This document shows, in pieces, positions 7,142-14,973 of a DNA stretch of 64,000 nucleotides. The notes under the pieces are model-generated. The model saw only the letters and a list, made by a program, of their open reading frames with translations, was not told the origin of the DNA and made no database searches. The position numbers and the translations under genes are program-made. The stretch lies in assembly GCF_900114995.1 (NCBI RefSeq), contig NZ_FOUX01000003.1, forward strand, positions 124,001 through 188,000. The letters are read 5' to 3'. This DNA comes from Chitinophaga sp. YR627. Its GTDB lineage: Bacteria > Bacteroidota > Bacteroidia > Chitinophagales > Chitinophagaceae. Each line of letters opens with the position of its first letter. Position 1 is the stretch's first letter.

Positions 7142-8185
7142 ATGCATCGCATCGGAATAGACTTAGAAAAACTGAAATATCCTCATAACGGTCTGTACAC
7201 CTTCTGTGTGCAGCTCGGACAACGTTTGCTGCAATTCAAAACAGCAGATGAACAACTGTTATACTATCTGCCGGATACATTCGATAATTATAAAGGCGAT
7301 TTCAAAAAGATCCCTTACAAATGGTATGACCGTTATATGTTCAATCCACCGGAAATGGACATATGGCACGCCGTTCACCAGAATGGAAATGTATGGCCAA
7401 GAAAGAAAGCAAAGAAGACGATCGTCACCATTCATGATTTAAACTTTCTGTTTGAACCAAACAAAAGCGATCGGGAGAAAAAAAGTGCACTCGATGCCAT
7501 TCAGCAACAAGTGGATGAAACGGATCATATTGTTGCGATATCCGAGTTCACATTGAAGACAATTCATGAACATCTGCAGATACCCGACAACAAATGCAGT
7601 ATCATTTATCAGGGCTCTGAGATAAAGGAATTCCCTGGATTTGACGCACCTGCATACAGACCATCAGCGCCGTTCCTGTTCTCTATCGGCATGATATTAC
7701 CAAAGAAGAATTTTCACGTATTACCACGCCTGCTGGAACACAACGATTACGAACTACTGATCGCCGGAAAAACACAGGGAGATTATGTGAAAAGGATAGG
7801 AGAAGAAGCTGCCAAACTCGGTGTATCCGATCGCGTTAGAATGCTTGGCAGTATCACAGATGAAGAGAAATACTGGTACTATAAAAACTGTGCGGCATTT
7901 ATATTCCCTTCTGTTGCGGAGGGATTCGGCGCACCGGTAGTAGAGGCAATGCATTTCGGCAAACCGGTATTCCTGTCAGACCGTACCAGTCTGCCGGAAA
8001 TAGGAGGGGATGCTGCGTATTACTTTAAAGAATTCGACAACGAATATATGCGTGGGGTATTTGAAGCAGGCATGCAACATTATGCTGCGAATCAGCCTGT
8101 AGAAAAGATAAAACAACACGCTGTAAAATTCAGTTGGGACACCAACGCGAAAAAGTATATGGAGCTGTACAGAAGTCTGTACTGA
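7142..8185 (+). CDS. GT4-family glycosyltransferase (second of a tandem pair)
   Basis: A 347-residue GT4 glycosyltransferase, collinear with its upstream neighbour over the whole length. Shared blocks are YxNGLY at the N-terminus, TIHDLNF in the acceptor domain, KKNxHVLPxLL in the donor domain, EGFGxPVVEAM (EX7E) and a C-terminus ending in YRSLY in both proteins. The two plainly arose by tandem duplication and then diverged. Differences are concentrated in the acceptor-binding half, which suggests that they add successive or alternative sugars to the same glycan. The gene ends just before a bidirectional hairpin terminator shared with the opposing GT2 gene. Confidence 0.88.
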   Translation: MHRIGIDLEKLKYPHNGLYTFCVQLGQRLLQFKTADEQLLYYLPDTFDNYKGDFKKIPYKWYDRYMFNPPEMDIWHAVHQNGNVWPRKKAKKTIVTIHDLNFLFEPNKSDREKKSALDAIQQQVDETDHIVAISEFTLKTIHEHLQIPDNKCSIIYQGSEIKEFPGFDAPAYRPSAPFLFSIGMILPKKNFHVLPRLLEHNDYELLIAGKTQGDYVKRIGEEAAKLGVSDRVRMLGSITDEEKYWYYKNCAAFIFPSVAEGFGAPVVEAMHFGKPVFLSDRTSLPEIGGDAAYYFKEFDNEYMRGVFEAGMQHYAANQPVEKIKQHAVKFSWDTNAKKYMELYRSLY

Positions 8186-8194
8186 TATAAAAAA

Positions 8195-8238
8195 TCAACC
8201 GGCAATGACAGTGTATGAAACCTGTGATTGCCGGTTGA
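8195..8238. terminator. Bidirectional terminator between GT4 pair and GT2
   Basis: TCAACCGGCAAT (8195-8206) pairs perfectly with ATTGCCGGTTGA (8227-8238), and an inner ACAG/CTGT pair extends the stem. A-rich and T-rich flanks suit termination in both directions between convergent genes. Confidence 0.75.
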
Positions 8239-8243
8239 AAATA

Positions 8244-9116
8244 TTAAATACGTTTGTAGTTTCTATAGTCAAATAAACGCTTCCCCGTTATCTTCTCTAC
8301 CCAATACAGGACAGTATCTTTAAACGACATTTTTTTCCTGCTGATATCATGTGTAAACTGCCAGTTCTTCTGGTTAATACGTTCCTGCATAACAGCAGGA
8401 TGTGTGCCTTTGAATACTGCCAGTGAATCTACTTCACCATAGTCAAATGCATCAGCTGATACCGGTCCGTTTACTTCATTGTCATTTGATCCATGATACA
8501 TCTGAAATGAGTTGTTCACCTTCTTCGCCTGCACCTTCGGATCTTTCACCCAACCATAGTGATACATACGTGCATGCACCGGTTTTACATGCAGTTTCTG
8601 ACCTTCTTTTCTGAAACCCTGCGCATCGCGGTAAGAAGAAATACGCTTGTCATTACGAATGATCCTGATCTCGTTCTGATACCATGTTCTGGAGTCTCCG
8701 ATATAGTCATAGCTGCCAAAGAAATGCGTATATCTGAACAGCAATCCTTCGACGCGTTTATCATCACGATATTGCTGCATAGCGGTACGGATAGCATCAT
8801 AATCCTGCTCATGCACCACTTCATCTGCCTGTATGTAAAATGCCCAGTCTGCATCCGGACTAACATGTGCATATGCTTTGTCCGTTTCAACGGCCAGTAC
8901 GCGTCCGCCTTCTTTCAGTGAATCGTCCCATACAGAATGGAAGATCTTGATCTTAGGCGATCCGATGGACTGGATCAGTTCAAGCGTGCCGTCTTCGCAG
9001 TTGCCCACACTGACAATCACTTCATCACACAGCGGCAGGATAGATTTTATCGACGCCACTACGGGATAATCATATTTAACGGCATTCCGAACAAAAGTGA
9101 ACCCGGATACTTTCAT
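8244..9116 (-). CDS. GT2-family glycosyltransferase
   Basis: A GT-A fold glycosyltransferase of family GT2. It has the N-terminal strand VSGFTFVRNAVKYDYPV, the nucleotide-binding pattern DEVIVSVGNCEDGTLELI and a DxD-like metal site in AFYIQADEVVHE near residue 105. I start the gene at 9116 (MKVSGFTF), because the 13 residues of the longer frame (from 9155) are unlike the family and run into the divergent intergenic region. The length is then 290. The product probably acts on cell-surface glycans together with the two convergent GT4 enzymes. Its substrate is unknown. Confidence 0.85.
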   Translation of the reverse strand: MKVSGFTFVRNAVKYDYPVVASIKSILPLCDEVIVSVGNCEDGTLELIQSIGSPKIKIFHSVWDDSLKEGGRVLAVETDKAYAHVSPDADWAFYIQADEVVHEQDYDAIRTAMQQYRDDKRVEGLLFRYTHFFGSYDYIGDSRTWYQNEIRIIRNDKRISSYRDAQGFRKEGQKLHVKPVHARMYHYGWVKDPKVQAKKVNNSFQMYHGSNDNEVNGPVSADAFDYGEVDSLAVFKGTHPAVMQERINQKNWQFTHDISRKKMSFKDTVLYWVEKITGKRLFDYRNYKRI

Positions 9117-9178
9117 ATAGACAGATATATATTGTTTGCGAAGATATATAATCATTGCGAATTGTTTAATTTCGGAGC

Positions 9179-10081
9179 ATGCAACCCTCCCTCATCAATG
9201 GCTTACTGAATGGAGATATCAGATCCCTGGCAAGATGTATTTCACTTGCTGAAAATGAGTCTGCCGGCTATGAACGCCTGCTGGAAGATCTTCCGGTGCA
9301 GCAGACTACCCGGGTGATTGGTATAACCGGACCGCCAGGTGCAGGGAAAAGTACGCTCGTTAATTCTCTGATAACATTTTTGCTGCAACAGCAAAAGCGT
9401 ATTGCCATCATTGCAGTAGACCCTTCGTCTCCGTTCAATTATGGCGCATTACTGGGTGATCGTATCCGGATGTCGCAGCACTTTGGCAATGAGGATGTAT
9501 TCATCCGTTCAATGGCCAGCAGGGGAGCACTGGGAGGCTTAAGTCCGAAGATCATTGAGGTAAGCGATATTATAAAAGCAGCAGGATTTGATTACCTGTT
9601 TATTGAAACAGTAGGAGTGGGGCAGAGTGAAGTCGAAATTGCCGGTATTGCAGATACGACCATTGTTGTTGTTGTACCCGAAGCAGGAGATGAGATACAG
9701 ACGATGAAAGCAGGCCTGATGGAGATTGCAGATATCTTTGTGGTCAATAAGGCGGACAGGGATAATGCGGATGAATTTGTAAAAAACCTGCGTATACTCG
9801 CACATACCCGGCAAAAAGAAAACTGGGAAATTCCTGTACTGAAAACGATCGCTACAAAAGAGGAAGGACTACAGGCGCTGGTAGCAGCCATTGATGCACA
9901 TCAGCAACAGGTAACCGGCAACAGTACACATCATGCATTACTGCTGGCGGAAAAAGCGTATCAGTTATTGCAGCATCGCCGTATGCAGGATGTGAATCGC
10001 CGTGTACTGCAACAACAGATCACACAGGAATTAGCCAGCGGAACATTTAATCTGTATCGCTTTGTCAATAAACTTGTATAA
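9179..10081 (+). CDS. meaB: MeaB/ArgK family G-protein chaperone
   Basis: GTPase of the MeaB family, which loads and protects the coenzyme B12 of methylmalonyl-CoA mutase. The Walker A motif GPPGAGKST lies at residues 51-59. The DPSSP segment, ETVGVGQSE (switch region, G3) and NKADRDNADEF (G4) are all in place, as is RMSQHFGNEDVFIRSMASRG. At 300 residues it is slightly shorter than most MeaB proteins because the C-terminal dimerisation arm is compact. No mutase gene is seen in this window. It is divergent from the GT2 gene (62-bp gap), and its 3' end overlaps the ClC gene by 17 bp tail to tail. Confidence 0.92.
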   Translation: MQPSLINGLLNGDIRSLARCISLAENESAGYERLLEDLPVQQTTRVIGITGPPGAGKSTLVNSLITFLLQQQKRIAIIAVDPSSPFNYGALLGDRIRMSQHFGNEDVFIRSMASRGALGGLSPKIIEVSDIIKAAGFDYLFIETVGVGQSEVEIAGIADTTIVVVVPEAGDEIQTMKAGLMEIADIFVVNKADRDNADEFVKNLRILAHTRQKENWEIPVLKTIATKEEGLQALVAAIDAHQQQVTGNSTHHALLLAEKAYQLLQHRRMQDVNRRVLQQQITQELASGTFNLYRFVNKLV

Positions 10082-11324
10082 CACGGCTATCTTTCTTTTT
10101 ACTCAGCAGAAACACCAGCGCATAGGCGGCAGTACATGCACAGATCACGGGTAATAAAGCATGCAGGGCATGTGTGGTTTCTACAGCAAAAAAGATAGGG
10201 GCGATCAATACCCTGTTTCCTGCTGCGAACATGGCTGACATCCCAACGAGCGCCGCTACGGCAAAGTTGAGATGCAATGCAGGAAAAGCGAATTGCAGCA
10301 GGAATGTAATAAAGAGTCCGGCTGCGCCACCTGCAATCACCAGGGGCGTCATCGTACCACCGGGTATCCCACCACCGATACTGATGCTCAGCAGTAACAT
10401 CTTTCCTGACATCATCACTACGAGAAATTGCAGGGTGATCTGGCCCAGTAACAGACTATCGATATGCTCATATCCGCCACCCATTAATTCGGGCTTAAAA
10501 TAGCCTGTAATGCCCACAATAATGGCAACACCTGCCGGCCACCATAATTGGTCAAAAGGAAGGCGCTTAAAGAGCTTTTTTGCCCCATTGGTCATCCGCC
10601 GGGTCAGCATACCCAGTAACCCCACCAGTATACCAGTTCCTGTGTATACCAGTAACATCGGTAAACTGGCAGCCGGGATTGCTGGTGTGGGGAAAACGGG
10701 GTCTGTGCCTATCAGCCAATAATGGCACATCAGACCGGTTCCGCCCGCCAGTACAATAGCCACAATAGCTATCCAGCTCATTTCTATTACCAGCAATTCT
10801 ATAGCCAATGCTACCGCCATCAGGGGAGCGCCAAAAAAGAAGGCCAGTCCGCTGGTCATACAGGCAGCGGCCAGTATCCGTCTTTTCTGCACCATCCGGT
10901 TTTCACCTGCTGCAATGGCAAAGGGCATATCCGCTACCGGACCTTCCAGCCCCAGGGGAATACCTGCGTTGATCAGTAAAATGCCCTGAAAGGGCCTTAA
11001 TATGCGTTTTGCTTTGTCTCCGGCATAATACAGTATTCCGCTAATAAACAGGGTTGCTGCAACTGGTACAGACAATACCAGCCAGTCCCGCTCATCCAGG
11101 TCCCTGGATACGCCGGGCAGTCCGCAATAGGTAGGGATCAGATTCATGAGGGTCATCAATCCAAACAGCAGAAGGGCAGTTGCCGCCGCCAGCAAGATCG
11201 TATACAGCAATAATAGGGGCAGTTGCCTGTTGCCGATGGGGGTTTCAGACAGTGGTGTGTCCAGTCCGGCAGTATCCATCAGTGGGATGCCTTCTTTTAC
11301 GAAGGCCCGGATATTCTCTCTCAT
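10065..11324 (-). CDS. ClC-type chloride channel/transporter family protein
   Basis: A 419-residue polytopic membrane protein with about ten helices, of the voltage-gated chloride channel (ClC) superfamily. The second ion-path motif is visible as GIPLGLEGPVADM (compare GxEGP, where the Glu is the gating residue), and a GGGIPGGTMTP segment occupies the place of GxFxP. The first signature GSGIP is replaced by NAGIP, and the GxFxP phenylalanine is not obvious. It is therefore a divergent member, and anion selectivity should not be assumed. There are no CBS domains. A soluble N-terminal stretch of about 35 residues precedes the first helix. It overlaps meaB convergently. Confidence 0.8.
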   Translation of the reverse strand: MRENIRAFVKEGIPLMDTAGLDTPLSETPIGNRQLPLLLLYTILLAAATALLLFGLMTLMNLIPTYCGLPGVSRDLDERDWLVLSVPVAATLFISGILYYAGDKAKRILRPFQGILLINAGIPLGLEGPVADMPFAIAAGENRMVQKRRILAAACMTSGLAFFFGAPLMAVALAIELLVIEMSWIAIVAIVLAGGTGLMCHYWLIGTDPVFPTPAIPAASLPMLLVYTGTGILVGLLGMLTRRMTNGAKKLFKRLPFDQLWWPAGVAIIVGITGYFKPELMGGGYEHIDSLLLGQITLQFLVVMMSGKMLLLSISIGGGIPGGTMTPLVIAGGAAGLFITFLLQFAFPALHLNFAVAALVGMSAMFAAGNRVLIAPIFFAVETTHALHALLPVICACTAAYALVFLLSKKKDSRVIQVY

Positions 11325-11597
11325 TTCAGATGATTTTTTAAATGTTCAATATACGTATATCCATGTATTACTGCATACTATCTTTTTATTGTCAGATTTA
11401 CATGTATAAACAGGATTAGATGGTCCACCGCATAATTTGCGTATACCAGATGTTAATCCGATGTTAAGAAATAAAGGAGCTTTACCAGTACGTTATCAAT
11501 AAATTTAATTTATTAATTAATGATATTACAAAGATTAGTCTTATTGCTACTTATTTGAGTTATCCAATTTAGCTGTGGTAAATGAGATGTTAAAAAT

Positions 11598-11627
11598 TTG
11601 ACCAGTTTTACACCATTCTTACATTTG
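11598..11627 (+). promoter_or_regulatory. Promoter of the DUF2024 gene
   Basis: TTG at 11598-11600, 19-base spacer, TACATTTG at 11620-11627: an exact match to the Bacteroidota consensus. The predicted leader is about 65 nt. The rest of the 374-bp gap (11325-11698) is AT-rich and shows no other feature I can support. Confidence 0.75.
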
Positions 11628-11698
11628 TGGCCTACCATTGATCCATTTACTGATAATTTGATTTTCATATTCTATAGACCTTAAAAGTATAGACCATC

Positions 11699-11959
11699 AT
11701 GGACGTTGCTATCTTTGACACCTACGTGAAGCGCCGTGAAGGCGGCTATATGCACTTTGATATCATCGTATCTGCTGATACCAATTATGAAAACGTGCTA
11801 ACCTTCGGAAACGCATATCTCAAGTCAAAATCAATTGAAAAACAATCTGTCTCTTCCAGGGACTGCCGGTTCTGCCATGTACAGGAAATGATTCCCACAT
11901 GGGAACAGAACATCCGTCAGCATGGCTATCATATCTACGAACTGGAAGGTTGCAGATAA
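11699..11959 (+). CDS. DUF2024 family protein
   Basis: A small soluble protein of 86 residues matching the DUF2024 family. The N-terminus VAIFDTYVKRREGGYMHFDIIV is its hallmark, and the second half carries the conserved CRFCH motif (SSRDCRFCHVQE) followed by HGYHIYELEGC. The CxxCH-like cluster could bind a metal. It is not a heme site in any obvious sense, since there is no signal peptide. Function is unknown. The gene has its own canonical promoter and a terminator, so it is monocistronic, beside but opposite to the respiratory cluster. Confidence 0.85.
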   Translation: MDVAIFDTYVKRREGGYMHFDIIVSADTNYENVLTFGNAYLKSKSIEKQSVSSRDCRFCHVQEMIPTWEQNIRQHGYHIYELEGCR

Positions 11960-11999
11960 AGATATATACCACTAAACCGTATCCTAATCAAACGCAAAA

Positions 12000-12030
12000 A
12001 AGGAGGTCTGGCGAAATGCCGGACCTCCTT
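12000..12030. terminator. Bidirectional terminator, DUF2024 / end of respiratory cluster
   Basis: AAGGAGGTCTGGC (12000-12012) pairs with GCCGGACCTCCTT (12018-12030) with one wobble. Flanking A and T runs allow use from both sides. It closes the 16-kb minus-strand cluster. Confidence 0.8.
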
Positions 12031-12052
12031 TGATTTATAAAGAGTTTATGTT

Positions 12053-12262
12053 TTATGCTGTGCGGTTATTCCTCCAGTACCTGAATCCCAGTATAGCGAT
12101 GATGATCAGCGGAGTCGCTGCCAGCATCAGGATACCGTTATTCAACCCTTTCGCCGGACCTTCACCCAGCTGCTGAGCCGTTTTTGTACAAAGAGAGCAC
12201 TGTGCCATTGCCTGTACACTGAAGCATAAAATGATCGCTAATATCTGCGCTGTCTTTTTCAT
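12053..12262 (-). CDS. Small membrane protein at the end of the oxidase cluster
   Basis: A 69-residue protein with a signal peptide (residues 1-20, ending AMAQ), a CSLC motif just after the cleavage site, a short polar loop and one membrane helix at about residues 43-61. The C-terminus is basic. I do not recognise a named family. Its position as the last gene after DUF420 in an oxidase cluster, and the exposed cysteine pair on the periplasmic side, suggest a role in oxidase assembly or copper handling. This is inference. The start is fixed by the signal peptide. Confidence 0.65.
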   Translation of the reverse strand: MKKTAQILAIILCFSVQAMAQCSLCTKTAQQLGEGPAKGLNNGILMLAATPLIIIAILGFRYWRNNRTA

Positions 12263-12306
12263 AAGGTAAAATTAAGCATTCTTGCTATTCACCCCATTAC
12301 CATTTG

Positions 12307-12876
12307 TCAATAGTATGGAGAGATCATTACATACACTACCACGCCTGTAACGGCTACATAAAACCAGATCGGCCACGTATAACGGGCAATCTTCTTATGT
12401 CTTTCAAAGTCTGCCTGAAAACCACGCAGCAATGTAAACAGTACCAGTGGTACGATCACTGCAGCCAGTACGATATGCGTCAGCAGAATGAAGTAGTAAA
12501 TACCCGCGCTACCGCTGATAGCTGCTTTTTCAGCTGCATCTACAATGTGGTTATGGTCCACATCGCCATATTTAGTGCTTTCTGTGAAGAAGTGAAACGT
12601 CACATAAGATAGCAGGAAAACGGATGACAATGCCACCGCAATCAGGTTACTCACCTTATGTGCTTTGATCTGTCCTCTTTTGATAAAGTAAAGACTGGCA
12701 AGCAGCATTACCGCTGTTGCGGAATTGAGCACCGCATGGAAGAGCGGCAGTATCTGTACATTAAATCCTGCTTCGATATTAGGCCTCGGCAGGTAGAAGA
12801 GGATGGCTACAAGTACCGGTATCACAATCGAAATGATTGCGATAGGCAGATTAAGATTTTTGCTTTTAATATCCAT
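12307..12876 (-). CDS. DUF420 membrane protein of the cytochrome oxidase cluster
   Basis: A 189-residue protein with five predicted membrane helices that fits DUF420, a family found beside heme-copper oxidase genes and related to the CtaM/YozB assembly factor. Conserved histidines occur in membrane-flanking positions (PLFHAVLNS, VTFHFF, LTHIVLA, WPIWFY), as expected of a heme- or copper-handling assembly protein. It lies downstream of SCO in the same direction, separated by 128 bp that hold a very long perfect hairpin. Assembly function is inferred from the family and position. Confidence 0.8.
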   Translation of the reverse strand: MDIKSKNLNLPIAIISIVIPVLVAILFYLPRPNIEAGFNVQILPLFHAVLNSATAVMLLASLYFIKRGQIKAHKVSNLIAVALSSVFLLSYVTFHFFTESTKYGDVDHNHIVDAAEKAAISGSAGIYYFILLTHIVLAAVIVPLVLFTLLRGFQADFERHKKIARYTWPIWFYVAVTGVVVYVMISPYY

Positions 12877-12897
12877 AGCAGTGTTAGATTTTGCCTG

Positions 12898-12957
12898 AAT
12901 GTGAAAAGTGAAATGTGAACGCGCATCCGGGCGTTTTCACATTTCACTTTTCACATT
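12898..12957. repeat. Perfect 22-bp inverted repeat between SCO and DUF420 genes
   Basis: The arm 12898-12919 (AATGTGAAAAGTGAAATGTG then AA) is the exact reverse complement of 12936-12957. The 16-base middle adds an inner CGC/GCG pairing. It lies between two genes read in the same direction. It could form a strong RNA hairpin that limits readthrough or protects the upstream mRNA; there is no T-run for a classic terminator. Confidence 0.75.
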
Positions 12958-13004
12958 TACATTTCATCGTTTATGTATTTAGAACATACTAACGTATGTA
13001 CGCA

Positions 13005-13691
13005 TTATTCCGTTGTTGAAAACAGTCTTTTTAACAAACCCGGTCTGTGTTTATCCTTTTCCAGGTGCAGCACCGCAATATCATTGGCACATTTACGTAC
13101 GGCATTTGAATCCAGTCCGTCATAGTAACCTCTGATATTATGGTTTTTATCCAGCAGCACCAGTTTCTCGGTATGGATAAAATCATCCGGTCCGCCGTCT
13201 CCTTTTACCACGCTCACATATACCTCATTTCTCGCCCAGTCATAAATATCTTTCTTGGCGCCGGTGAGTAACCACCAGTTGTCCGGATTGATACCATGTT
13301 TTACCCCATACATACGCAGTGTTTCAGAAGAGTCTCTCTCCGGATCCACGGTCAGTGATACCAGCTGTAAGAGGGTATCGTTTTTGACATAGGCCTGCTG
13401 GATCTTTTCGAGATTGGCCATCATACGCGGACATATGCTGGGGCAGGAGGTGAAGAAGAAATTAACCAGTATTACTTTGTTAGGAAGGTCTTTCAGACTT
13501 ACCTGGCGGCCCATCTGGTTAGTAAGGGTGATATCTTTCACTACATGGAATGTAGTATCGTAGGTAGTGGTTCCGTTTTTCACTATAGTATCTACCCCTT
13601 CCGGAATATAGTACCTTGGGATAGGTACCACGTTTTTACTATAATGATCTACAATCAGGTATCCCGCCAATGGCACCAATATTGCCAACAT
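13005..13691 (-). CDS. SCO1/SenC family copper chaperone
   Basis: SCO proteins deliver copper to the CuA site of cytochrome oxidase. This protein has a membrane anchor at the N-terminus (residues 1-16) and a thioredoxin-like periplasmic domain. The copper-binding CxxxC lies in FFTSCPSICPRMM, and the distal histidine in DDFIHTEK near residue 170. Length is normal. The ATG at 13691 gives a short anchor. The frame stays open further upstream (KRGLLGA before the Met), but no ATG, GTG or TTG is available there, so the annotated start is the best choice. It follows the subunit IV gene and matches the CuA-containing CtaC of the same cluster. Confidence 0.92.
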   Translation of the reverse strand: MLAILVPLAGYLIVDHYSKNVVPIPRYYIPEGVDTIVKNGTTTYDTTFHVVKDITLTNQMGRQVSLKDLPNKVILVNFFFTSCPSICPRMMANLEKIQQAYVKNDTLLQLVSLTVDPERDSSETLRMYGVKHGINPDNWWLLTGAKKDIYDWARNEVYVSVVKGDGGPDDFIHTEKLVLLDKNHNIRGYYDGLDSNAVRKCANDIAVLHLEKDKHRPGLLKRLFSTTE

Positions 13692-13746
13692 CGCTCCTAA
13701 TAATCCTCTCTTGGTAATGGCCTGAAGTTTTAAAGTGTCAGAAAAA

Positions 13747-13800
13747 ATTACGCTTTACAAATACGGCCGTAAAGATACAGCAGGATTCGTAAAGCGTAAT
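13747..13800. repeat. 12-bp inverted repeat between subunit IV and SCO genes
   Basis: ATTACGCTTTAC (13747-13758) and GTAAAGCGTAAT (13789-13800) are perfect complements enclosing 30 bases. A separate palindrome TACGGCCGTA lies inside (13762-13771). It sits in the only sizeable gap (123 bp) in the lower half of the cluster, just upstream of SCO. It may be an mRNA hairpin or a regulator site. Confidence 0.6.
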
Positions 13801-13814
13801 ATATAAAGTTGTTA

Positions 13815-14219
13815 TTAGTGATGTGCAGCCTCGTTGGTAATGTGTGTAGCAGGAGCTACAGGCGTACCAGGAGACAGGTCTTTGCGCATATTCTTCCAGG
13901 AATCACCATCAGCCAGGAAAGCGATGATGAACCATACGAACAGTAACAAAGGAATTAAGATGGTCATAATCAGGTTTCTGATCTCATGACGTAAGTGCAT
14001 GAATTCAGCTACGATGAAGAAAGCTTTCACCAGCGTCAGACAAACGAAGATACCATTGAGTGCCCATCTTGCCATGAAGTCGTATTCCAGGTAAAGGAAT
14101 GCCAGACCTACTTCAAAAACAGTGATTGCTAATAATATCCAGAACGTTTTCCAGATACTTTTAGTGGATGAATCGTGAGCATGTTCCTCGTGCGCCGCTC
14201 CTGTATGTGTATGTTCCAT
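13815..14219 (-). CDS. Cytochrome c oxidase subunit IV (bacterial type)
   Basis: A 134-residue protein of the prokaryotic cytochrome oxidase subunit IV family with three membrane helices (about residues 22-42, 50-72 and 83-103). It stabilises the oxidase rather than carrying cofactors. Both ends are rich in histidine (HTHTGAAHEEHAHD at the start, EAAHH at the end), a feature shared with other subunits of this cluster. It is translated just after the subunit III gene (48-bp gap). Confidence 0.85.
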   Translation of the reverse strand: MEHTHTGAAHEEHAHDSSTKSIWKTFWILLAITVFEVGLAFLYLEYDFMARWALNGIFVCLTLVKAFFIVAEFMHLRHEIRNLIMTILIPLLLFVWFIIAFLADGDSWKNMRKDLSPGTPVAPATHITNEAAHH

Positions 14220-14267
14220 TAGTTTTTTCTTTTAAAGTTCCAGATTTACAAATACTACTGACTCCTC

Positions 14268-14942
14268 TTAGAGCAGATAGAAACAGGTGAATACGAACAC
14301 CCAAACCAGATCTACAAAGTGCCAGTATAAACCTACTTTCTCCACCATTTCATAATGACCTCTCTCTTCATAAGTACCTTTCAGTACGTTAGCGAGGATG
14401 ATGATATTCAATACAACACCAGAAGTTACGTGTAAACCGTGGAAACCAGTAATAGTAAAGAAGAAGTTGGTAAAGTTAGTAGATGCCTGTGTACCGTCCA
14501 CGTTCAGGAAAGGGTTACGTCCCCACCATGCACCTGATTCGTGTAAGTGTGTCCATTCCCATGCCTGACAAGCCAGGAACGCAGCACCACCCAGGATAGT
14601 CCATGCCATCCATTTTACAACTGCCTGGCGGTCTCTCATCTTACCAGCATGTACAGCCAATACCATTGTTACAGAACTCATGATCAGGATGAAGGTCATC
14701 AAGCTCACGAATACCAGCGGGAGATCTGCATGCCCCATACCAGGGAATGAGTGGAATACCACGTTAGGATCAGGCCAGGATGGGCTCATGAAGCGGATCG
14801 TACCATATGCTATCAGCAATGCACCAAAAGTAAAGGCATCTGACATCAGGAAGTACCACATCATCAACTTTCCGTAGCTCACATTAAAAGGAGAATGTCC
14901 CCCGGACCACCATTTTTTCTTCGCTGTAACTGCTGTATCCAT
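14268..14942 (-). CDS. ctaE: Cytochrome c oxidase subunit III
   Basis: Subunit III of the aa3-type oxidase, an integral membrane protein (224 residues, five to six helices) without redox centres that supports proton uptake and stability. Family motifs include QAWEWTHL, FFFTITGFHGLHVTSG and the C-terminal YWHFVDLVWVFVF. It is the second of two adjacent subunit III-like genes, 31 bp after the first, which is a diverged paralogue. Confidence 0.92.
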   Translation of the reverse strand: MDTAVTAKKKWWSGGHSPFNVSYGKLMMWYFLMSDAFTFGALLIAYGTIRFMSPSWPDPNVVFHSFPGMGHADLPLVFVSLMTFILIMSSVTMVLAVHAGKMRDRQAVVKWMAWTILGGAAFLACQAWEWTHLHESGAWWGRNPFLNVDGTQASTNFTNFFFTITGFHGLHVTSGVVLNIIILANVLKGTYEERGHYEMVEKVGLYWHFVDLVWVFVFTCFYLL

Positions 14943-14973
14943 TGTTTGTTTTGTAAATTAATTTTAAGAAAGT

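Noticed and set aside
11970..11990. AAACCGTATCCTA near the DUF2024 stop codon as a fourth copy of the small-RNA family
   Set aside because: Only about a dozen bases resemble the family block; the hairpin is on the wrong side and no promoter is present on the expected strand.
13005..13740. Upstream extension of the SCO gene frame (KRGLLGA before the annotated Met)
   Set aside because: The frame is open, but there is no ATG, GTG or TTG start in the extension; the ATG at 13691 still gives a membrane anchor.
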